Shown: piece by piece, positions 8,691 through 13,124 of the stretch
Numbering within the stretch: position 1 is the stretch's first letter
Layout of the letters: the number at the start of each line of letters is the position of its first letter
NCBI GenBank assembly: GCA_035764655.1
Contig: DASTYU010000074.1
Span: forward strand, 1-13,124
Source: DASTYU01 sp035764655
GTDB lineage: Bacteria > Chloroflexota > Limnocylindria > Limnocylindrales > CSP1-4
Length of the DNA stretch: 13,124 nt
Direction of reading: 5' to 3'
Notes under the pieces: generated by a model
Told to the model about the DNA's origin: nothing
Seen by the model: only the letters and a program-made list of their open reading frames with translations
The model's database searches: none
Program-made: the position numbers and the translations under genes

Positions 8691-8712
8691 CGGCGCCGGG
8701 ATCCCGACGCCG
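8691..8712 (-). terminator. Likely intrinsic terminator of the EF-hand protein gene
   Basis: On the minus strand the RNA would pair CGGCGUCGGG with CCCGGCGCCG, a ten-pair stem including one U-G wobble, followed by UUCUCCCUU. On the plus strand the same spot has a C-A mismatch, so the structure favours minus-strand RNA. It begins 26 bases after the EF-hand gene stop codon. The stem meets at a central GAUC, so the real loop is at least four bases. Confidence 0.5.
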
Positions 8713-8738
8713 TCCTCGAGTGCCTGGGGTTGTGAAGG

Positions 8739-9566
8739 TCAGTTCGGCTTGCCGTGACCCTTGTTGGCCTTGCCGGCCTGACGCTCCTGCTTCTTGAGCT
8801 CGCGGGCGGCCTGCCGCTCAGCCTTCTTCGCGTCACGCTCGGCCTTGGCGGCCTCGCGCTGGGCTGCGCGCTCAGCTTTCGCGGCCTCGTTCGCGGCCTT
8901 GCTGGCTTCGCTCACCGCGCCGCCATGGTTGCAGTTCTTGCCGCCGGTGGCGTCGGACTTGGCCACCCACGTGACCCAGTCGCCGTGGTTCCACGTGCTG
9001 GTGTCGGTGGCGGGATCGAGCTCCGGCGCGGCGACGGCCTCGCATGTCTCGTCCGTGGCGTCGGCCGCTTCGGCGTCTTCCTCGGCGTCCTCGGCCTCGC
9101 ATTCGGCGGTCGTCTCGTCAGGAGCCGCTTCTTCCTCGGTCCCGGTTTCCTCTTCGGTCCCGGTTTCCTCTTCGGTCCCGGTTTCCTCGGTTGCTTCGGG
9201 CTCGGTCGTCTCCTCGGTGTCGCAGGCGTCTTCTGCAGCCTGCGCAACCTCGCTGACGTAACCGCCGTGGTTGCAGTTCAGCCCGCCGGTCCAGTCCGTC
9301 TGGGCGGCCTCGGACACGGAGATCGCGCCGTCGCCGTCCAGATCGGCAGCCTCGAAGGCGGCCGCTGCCGCATCGGTGTTCTCGACGGCAGCTTCGGTCT
9401 GGCAGTAGTCCGCGACGCCGTCGCCGTCAACGTCGACGAAGGTCGTGTCCGTGGTCGGCCCCGTGTCCGACGTGAGGCTTGCGCCAAGGGCCATGCTGCT
9501 CAGCGCCAGCACGAGCAGGAGCGCTCCGCCGCCGGCGAGCACGCCACTTCGCAGTCGTTCGAACAT
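8739..9566 (-). CDS. Secreted EF-hand protein with NHG-motif repeats, acidic repeat linker and basic tail
   Basis: The 275-residue product has a signal peptide (MFERLRSGVL, hydrophobic core about 11-28, cleavage near ALGA-SLTS). Two Ca2+-binding-type loops follow: DVDGDGVADY (45-54) and a canonical 12-residue EF loop DLDGDGAISVSE (75-86). Short related motifs recur: NHGGYVSEVAQAA (99-111), NHGDWVTWVAKSD (193-205) and NHGGAVSEASKAA (213-225). The first and last sit in a longer shared unit TGGxNCNHGGxVSE. Between copies one and two is an acidic Thr/Glu-rich linker with a tandem TGTEEE repeat (about 118-175). The C-terminus (about 226-275) is a Lys/Arg/Ala helix ending KGHGKPN. Six cysteines occur (55, 98, 115, 156, 175, 212). 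No sortase motif or C-terminal membrane anchor is present, so it is probably released or held by charge. ATG 9566 follows GAGGAGAAG with a 7-nt spacer. Function unknown; Ca2+ binding is inferred. Confidence 0.85.
   Translation of the reverse strand: MFERLRSGVLAGGGALLLVLALSSMALGASLTSDTGPTTDTTFVDVDGDGVADYCQTEAAVENTDAAAAAFEAADLDGDGAISVSEAAQTDWTGGLNCNHGGYVSEVAQAAEDACDTEETTEPEATEETGTEEETGTEEETGTEEEAAPDETTAECEAEDAEEDAEAADATDETCEAVAAPELDPATDTSTWNHGDWVTWVAKSDATGGKNCNHGGAVSEASKAANEAAKAERAAQREAAKAERDAKKAERQAARELKKQERQAGKANKGHGKPN
9133..9186. repeat. Three 18-bp tandem repeats inside the EF-hand gene
   Basis: Three consecutive 18-bp units, TCYTCGGTCCCGGTTTCC, run at 9133-9150, 9151-9168 and 9169-9186. 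The last two are identical and the first differs by one base. They encode repeated Glu-Thr-Gly-Thr-Glu-Glu units in the acidic linker. The repeat keeps the reading frame, so copy number could vary by slippage without breaking the protein. Confidence 0.9.
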
Positions 9567-9608
9567 GGATCCGCTTCTCCTCGCCCCCGGGAGTCTGGTG
9601 GTGATGAA

Positions 9609-9623
9609 CCGGGTCCTGCCCGG
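9609..9623. promoter_or_regulatory. Small hairpin upstream of the EF-hand gene
   Basis: CCGGG-TCCTG-CCCGG forms a five-pair stem, 43-57 nt before the EF-hand gene ATG in the 207-bp gap after recX. It may be leader-RNA structure or part of a recX-side terminator. A GATACT box (minus strand, 9645-9650) is a possible -10 for the EF-hand gene, without a clear -35. Confidence 0.25.
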
Positions 9624-9773
9624 CCTGGGATGAGTCCCGCGGCGAGTATCGGGAGCGTGTGGCGGCTCGCTCCAGCATGACCTTGGTCCCGGTCGCCAAT
9701 GGGCTGCGACGAAGGGATGACCCGAGCGGTGCGGTCCGGTGCGGCCAGGTCCAGTCGTCAGCGGTGCCGACGA

Positions 9774-10328
9774 TCAACGGCTTTCGGGCGCGACAACCTC
9801 GGCGGCAACCTCTCGACAGACGTCGGGGTCGAAGCCGTTGCGGGCCAGGAGGGCGTAGGCGCGAGCCCGACGCTGGCGGGGATCGGCGACACGCGCCAGC
9901 GATCGCTCGTTGCGTTCGAGCAACCGGCGCGCGGCGTCGTAATCCGGTTCCGTGGCCTCACCTTCGTCGCCGGTTCTACGTTCCTCGAGAAGCTCGTCGA
10001 TCAGCGGTCGCTCGACGCCCTTTTGGAGGAGCTCCTGTCGCAGCACGCGCTCCCCGCGTGGGCGCGCCCGATCGCGCGACGCGATCCACGCCTCGGCGAA
10101 CGCGCGGTCGTCGAGCATGCCGAGCTCGAGCAGCCGCTCGATGGCGCCTTCGACCAGCGCCGGCCGGTATCCCGCCCCGGTCAGCCGCCTGCGAACCTCC
10201 ACGACCGACCGCGGCCGCGCCTCGAGGAACCGCGCGCCCGCCGCAAGCACGATGTCGGGATCATCGACCGCGGCGCGCTGTTCGCGCCGCTCCGCGATCG
10301 ATGTTCGATGCCTGGGAGCTGCGGTCAC
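9774..10328 (-). CDS. recX: Regulatory protein RecX
   Basis: The 184-residue basic, all-helical protein matches RecX, which binds the RecA filament groove and inhibits or modulates RecA activity. Visible family features are the first-repeat pattern RPRSVVEVRRRLTGAGY (38-54), the linker LLELGMLDDRAFAEAWIASR (65-84), the second repeat RGERVLRQELLQKGV (91-105), and a C-terminal third repeat RRARAYALLARNGFDPDVCREV (153-174). The length is normal for the family, with an N-terminal extension of about 20 residues. The start is GTG 10328, nine bases after the recA stop; a GGAG lies about 13 nt upstream within the recA end. The recA-recX arrangement with a short gap is the classical one and implies cotranscription, with RecX made at a lower level. 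Confidence 0.92.
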   Translation of the reverse strand: MTAAPRHRTSIAERREQRAAVDDPDIVLAAGARFLEARPRSVVEVRRRLTGAGYRPALVEGAIERLLELGMLDDRAFAEAWIASRDRARPRGERVLRQELLQKGVERPLIDELLEERRTGDEGEATEPDYDAARRLLERNERSLARVADPRQRRARAYALLARNGFDPDVCREVAAEVVAPESR

Positions 10329-10337
10329 CCGTGCGGC

Positions 10338-11393
10338 CTACTCCGCCTCGGAAATGCCTTCCACGGGGATCGCGACTTCCGTCATCTGGGCGCGAATCTT
10401 CTGCTCGATGTCGGCGGCGATCTGCGGGTTCGACTTGAGGAATTCCTTCGACGCCTCGCGACCCTGGCCAAGCCGCGTCTCGCCGAAGTTGAACCATGCA
10501 CCGGTCTTGCTGACGACGTCCATCGCCACGCCGACGTCGAGCAGGCCCCCTTCGCGCGACACGCCCTCGCCGTACATCACGTCGAACTCGGCGACGCGGA
10601 AGGGCGCCGCGACCTTGTTCTTGACGACCTTGACGCGGACGCGGTTGCCGACGGCATCGGTGCCGGTCTTGATCGTCTCGACGCGGCGAATGTCGAGACG
10701 GACGCTGGCGTAGAACTTGAGGGCGCGTCCGCCCGGCGTCGTCTCGGGGTTGCCGAACATGACGCCGATCTTCTCGCGCAGCTGGTTCGTGAAGATGAGG
10801 GCCGTGTTCGAGCGCGATACGGCACCGGTCAGCTTGCGCAGGGCCTGGCTCATCAGCCGCGCCTGGATGCCGACGAACGAATCGCCCATCTCGCCCTCGA
10901 TCTCGGCGCGCGGCACCAGCGCCGCAACCGAGTCGACCACCACGCAGTCGATGCCACCGGAACGGATCAGCGTCTCGGTGATCTCGAGCGCCTGCTCGCC
11001 GGTGTCGGGCTGGCTGACGAGCAGCTCGTCGACGTTGACCCCGCATGCGCGCGCGTACGTGGGATCGAGCGCGTGCTCCACGTCGATGAACGCGGCGACG
11101 CCACCGCGCCGCTGGGCCTCGGCGATGACGTGCTGGCAGACCGTCGTCTTGCCGGACGACTCGGGGCCGAAGATCTCGGTGATGCGGCCACGCGGGATGC
11201 CACCCACGCCGAGGGCGAGGTCGAGCGCGATGGAGCCCGTGGGGATCGACTCGACCTGCTGGCGCTCCTGCGAGCCGAGCTTCATGATCGAGCCGCGGCC
11301 GAACTGCTTCTCGATCGCGAGGATCGCGGCATCGACCGCCTTGCCTCGTTCGCCGTTCGCCCGCGCCGCGTTGCGCTCGTCGGTCATCGCCAT
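10338..11393 (-). CDS. recA: Recombinase RecA
   Basis: The 351-residue protein is a complete RecA, the ATP-dependent strand-exchange protein that also triggers LexA self-cleavage. Visible motifs: Walker A GPESSGKTT (76-84), FIDVEHALDP (102-111), Walker B VVVDSVAALVPRAE (151-164), the L1 region GEMGDSFVGIQARLMSQALR (167-186) and the L2 DNA-binding region FTNQLREKIGVMFGNPETTPGG (201-222). The C-terminus is short and acidic. ATG 11393 has AGGAGA about 9 nt upstream; an in-frame ATG two codons later is an alternative. It lies 67 bp after a 55-codon small gene and is followed at once by recX. No recognisable LexA box of the GAAC-N4-GTTC type precedes it. A direct repeat in the gap could be regulatory. 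Confidence 0.98.
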   Translation of the reverse strand: MAMTDERNAARANGERGKAVDAAILAIEKQFGRGSIMKLGSQERQQVESIPTGSIALDLALGVGGIPRGRITEIFGPESSGKTTVCQHVIAEAQRRGGVAAFIDVEHALDPTYARACGVNVDELLVSQPDTGEQALEITETLIRSGGIDCVVVDSVAALVPRAEIEGEMGDSFVGIQARLMSQALRKLTGAVSRSNTALIFTNQLREKIGVMFGNPETTPGGRALKFYASVRLDIRRVETIKTGTDAVGNRVRVKVVKNKVAAPFRVAEFDVMYGEGVSREGGLLDVGVAMDVVSKTGAWFNFGETRLGQGREASKEFLKSNPQIAADIEQKIRAQMTEVAIPVEGISEAE

Positions 11394-11428
11394 GGTTCGG
11401 TCTCTCCTGATCGCTCCGTTGACGGGGC

Positions 11429-11449
11429 GACCGACGGATCCTGACCGAC
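11429..11449. promoter_or_regulatory. Direct repeats upstream of recA
   Basis: Two identical GACCGAC heptamers lie at 11429-11435 and 11443-11449, exactly 14 bp apart, in the 67-bp gap before recA. They could be half-sites for a regulator, or chance in this GC-rich sequence. A GACGGG/CCCGTC inverted pair also brackets the region. Confidence 0.3.
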
Positions 11450-11460
11450 CCGTCGCAGGC

Positions 11461-11628
11461 TCAGCCCTCGTCGGCCTGCTCTTCGTCCTCGACCGGCTTC
11501 GGCTTGCGGGGCTTCCGGATGACCTCGACCTGCATCGGAGGCTCCGTCATCGGTTGCACCTTGGGCAGGCCGGTCTTGTCCTTCGGCTTCTTCTTGGCTT
11601 CTCGATGCGGACGGTCTCGCGAGCCCAT
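11461..11628 (-). CDS. Small highly charged protein between tgt and recA, unknown function
   Basis: A 55-residue protein starts at ATG 11628 with an excellent GGAGG seven bases upstream and ends 67 bp before recA. It begins MGSRDRPHREAKKKPKDK and continues through a Pro/Met-rich centre (LPKVQPMTEPPMQVEVIRKP) to an acidic end (VEDEEQADEG). The N-terminal half is very basic and the C-terminal half mixed then acidic. No signal peptide, membrane segment or cysteine is present, so it is probably a soluble, disordered cytoplasmic protein. I recognise no named family. The strong ribosome site, tight placement (42 bp after tgt) and codon use like its neighbours support a real gene. A nucleic-acid or ribosome-associated role is conceivable from its charge but is a guess. 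Confidence 0.75.
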   Translation of the reverse strand: MGSRDRPHREAKKKPKDKTGLPKVQPMTEPPMQVEVIRKPRKPKPVEDEEQADEG

Positions 11629-11670
11629 CTGTTCGCCTCCGCGTCGTCATGCAGGCTACCGAATGACCCT

Positions 11671-12831
11671 TCACGCGGACTTTACCGCGCCTGCACTACC
11701 GCTCGATCGGCCCGCGCGCAAGCGCAATTCCGGCATCGAAGCAGGAAGGGTTCCGGCCCGGATCGCAGCTCGGATCCTGGCCATGAAGTCTAGGGTGAAG
11801 GTCAGGTTGTGACAAGTTGCCAGGCGGTAGCCGAGAAGCTCGTCGGCGCGGAACAGGTGGGCCAGGTAGGCGCGCGAGAACCGGCGGCAGAGGGGGCACG
11901 GGCAGTCATCCTGGACCGGCGCATCGTCGTCGAGGTGACGCTGGTTGCGGATGTTCAGGCGGCCACCCGGCACCCATAGCTGCCCATTGCGTGCGACGCG
12001 CGCCGGGAGCACGGAATCGAACAGGTCCACGCCCCGGTGAACCGCCTCGAGCAGGTCGGCCGGTGACCCGAGTCCCATGAGATAGCGCGGCCGAGGGTCG
12101 TCGTGAAGCAATGGCACCGCCAGGTCGAGCGTTGCATCGCGCTGCTCGGGCGTCTCGTCGCCGGCCAGCCCGCCAAGGCAGATGCCGTCGAACGGGAGGC
12201 TCGCGATGACCTGCGTGGATTCCGCGCGGAGCTCCGGGTCCAGCCCGCCCTGGACGATCCCGAACAGCGCCTGGTTCGTTCGCTTGTGGGCGGCCAGCGA
12301 GCGCTCGGCCCAGCGATGCGTGCGCTCCGTGGCGTCGGCAACGACCTCGCGCGGCGACGAGGGCACCACGGGCTGGTCGAACGCGACCGCCACGTCCGAA
12401 CCCAGCGCCTCCTGGACCGCGATCGCGTGCTCGGGCGTGAAGCGGTGGGTCGAGCCATCGATGTGGCTACGGAACGTGACGCCATCCTCGTCGACCATGC
12501 GCAGGTCGCCCAGCGACACCACCTGGAACCCGCCCGAGTCCGTGAGGATCGGCCGGTCCCAGCCCATGAACCGGTGCAGCCCACCGAAGCGCTCGATCCG
12601 CTCGTGGCCCGGGCGCAGGTACAGGTGGTACGTGTTGGCGAGGATGATCGTGGCGCCGGCGGCCGCGACCTCGTCGGGATCGAGCGCCTTGACCGTCGCG
12701 TTCGTCCCGACCGGCATGAACTGCGGCGTCTCGACGACGCCATGATTCAGCTCGAGGAGCCCGGTGCGGGCACGGGTCGAACCGTCCGCCGGTGGCGGGG
12801 TCTCGACCGCGAACCTCGCTGCTCCTGGCAC
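11671..12831 (-). CDS. tgt: tRNA-guanine (queuine/preQ1) transglycosylase
   Basis: The 386-residue enzyme swaps G34 of GUN-anticodon tRNAs for a 7-deazaguanine base. It is complete: ANTYHLYLRPG (65-75), TDSGGFQ with catalytic Asp98, LGSDVAVAFDQP with Asp152, GIVQGG with Gln194, LGGLAGDE (219-226), the nucleophile Asp272 in FDSVLPARVARNG, and a zinc site of Cys310, Cys312, Cys315 and His341. Aligned without gaps to the Zymomonas enzyme as I recall it, the preQ1-pocket Cys158 is Pro154 and Val233 is Gly224. Loss of that Cys and the Val-to-Gly change are features of eukaryotic queuine-using enzymes, so substrate preference may be unusual. The start, GTG 12831, comes one base after the DUF2905 stop with no Shine-Dalgarno, implying translational coupling. 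No queA is present between it and the upstream genes visible here. Confidence 0.95.
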   Translation of the reverse strand: MPGAARFAVETPPPADGSTRARTGLLELNHGVVETPQFMPVGTNATVKALDPDEVAAAGATIILANTYHLYLRPGHERIERFGGLHRFMGWDRPILTDSGGFQVVSLGDLRMVDEDGVTFRSHIDGSTHRFTPEHAIAVQEALGSDVAVAFDQPVVPSSPREVVADATERTHRWAERSLAAHKRTNQALFGIVQGGLDPELRAESTQVIASLPFDGICLGGLAGDETPEQRDATLDLAVPLLHDDPRPRYLMGLGSPADLLEAVHRGVDLFDSVLPARVARNGQLWVPGGRLNIRNQRHLDDDAPVQDDCPCPLCRRFSRAYLAHLFRADELLGYRLATCHNLTFTLDFMARIRAAIRAGTLPASMPELRLRAGRSSGSAGAVKSA

Positions 12832-12832
12832 G

Positions 12833-13057
12833 TCAGCGCCGGTTCAGCAGGCCGAGAATCAGCGACACGACCACTGACACGAGGAGCATCGTCCCGAGCG
12901 GGAGGAAGATCGTGACGTTGTCGCGCTGGATGACGATGTCGCCCGGCAGGTGGCCGATGACCGGGATCCGGCCGCCGCTGACGAGCACCAGCCCGAACAC
13001 GACGATGACGACGCCGAGCACCACGAGTACCCAGCCCAGGGGCGCGAATCCATCCAC
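12833..13057 (-). CDS. DUF2905 small membrane protein
   Basis: The 74-residue protein has two transmembrane helices (about 8-27 and 52-70) joined by the DUF2905 signature GGRIPVIGHLPGDIVIQRDN (28-47), and ends in a basic LLNRR. The biochemical function of this family is unknown. Members commonly lie beside ruvB, queA or tgt. I chose GTG 13057, two bases after the stop codon of the upstream reading frame, because it gives the usual family length; a GTG at 13084 would add nine residues and overlap the upstream gene by 25 bp. Its stop lies one base before tgt, so the three reading frames are tightly coupled. Confidence 0.87.
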   Translation of the reverse strand: MDGFAPLGWVLVVLGVVIVVFGLVLVSGGRIPVIGHLPGDIVIQRDNVTIFLPLGTMLLVSVVVSLILGLLNRR

Positions 13058-13059
13058 GG

Positions 13060-13124
13060 TCAGCTCGTCGACAGGTCGTCCCACAGCGGCGGCATCTCAG
13101 GCTCGGCCCGGCGAGGCGGCGGGA
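13060..13124 (-). CDS. C-terminal tail of upstream gene (partial, possibly ruvB)
   Basis: A minus-strand frame is open from the window edge to a TGA at 13062-13060, ending PEMPPLWDDLSTS after a Pro/Arg-rich stretch. It stops two bases before the DUF2905 start, typical of an operon. RuvB is suggested only because DUF2905 genes often follow ruvB; the 20 visible residues are not diagnostic and could belong to another gene. Confidence 0.45.
   Translation of the reverse strand, partial: PPPRRAEPEMPPLWDDLSTS

Noticed and set aside
9133..9186. CRISPR-like array
   Set aside because: The repeats are directly tandem without spacers, in frame within a protein gene, and encode a simple acidic linker.
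8754..9680. A 308-codon plus-strand frame rich in Gly/Leu/Phe opposite the EF-hand gene
   Set aside because: Hydrophobic repeats such as FLFGPGFLFGPG are the antisense of the acidic tandem repeat; the minus-strand gene has a signal peptide, EF-hands and ribosome site.
9699..11444. A 581-codon plus-strand open frame opposite recA, recX and neighbours
   Set aside because: It is an antisense shadow of GC-rich recA and recX, with Arg/Asp/Leu-rich low-complexity content and no family motifs; recA and recX on the other strand are certain.

Overview
This is a GC-rich, gene-dense bacterial chromosomal segment, and almost every gene is of a core or near-core type. No phage, transposon, CRISPR, rRNA or tRNA signal was seen. 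Ribonuclease Y, RecX, a DUF2905 protein, frequent GTG starts and possible leaderless promoters together suggest a high-GC Chloroflexota-like (Limnocylindria/Ellin6529-type) or actinobacterial genome. This placement is an inference from gene content only.

Region 1 (1-2291): the 5' end of an unidentified gene runs off the left edge on the minus strand. It is divergent from a TerC-family membrane protein on the plus strand (193-1002). TerC converges on, and overlaps by 14 bp, a minus-strand pair: a small secreted four-cysteine protein (1678-2145) and an alpha/beta hydrolase (989-1687). The pair overlap each other and are probably cotranscribed.

Region 2 (2292-6948, all minus strand): in transcription order, ribonuclease Y (rny), an AI-2E-family permease, a YmdB-type cyclic-nucleotide phosphodiesterase and a PHP-domain phosphoesterase. 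Three of the four are phosphodiesterases or nucleases linked to RNA turnover, so this looks like an RNA-decay neighbourhood.

Region 3 (6949-9773): a divergent 287-bp intergenic region, a flavin-dependent monooxygenase on the plus strand (7236-8480), a convergent region with three hairpins, and a secreted EF-hand protein on the minus strand (8739-9566). The secreted protein has three copies of a short 'NHG..V' motif, an acidic tandem-repeat linker and a basic tail. This block separates recA-recX from rny, which lie close together in some other bacteria.

Region 4 (9774-13124, all minus strand): in transcription order, the C-terminal tail of an upstream gene (possibly ruvB), a DUF2905 membrane protein, tgt (tRNA-guanine transglycosylase), a 55-codon highly charged small protein, recA and recX. 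Short gaps and coupled starts suggest one long transcript joining tRNA modification and recombination genes.

The most interesting observations are these. The Tgt base-binding pocket lacks the Cys and Val associated with preQ1-specific bacterial enzymes and carries the Gly found in eukaryotic queuine-using enzymes. The secreted EF-hand/NHG-repeat protein looks like an undescribed architecture. A small charged gene sits between tgt and recA. RNA-turnover genes are clustered around rny. No clearly novel defence or mobile system was found.
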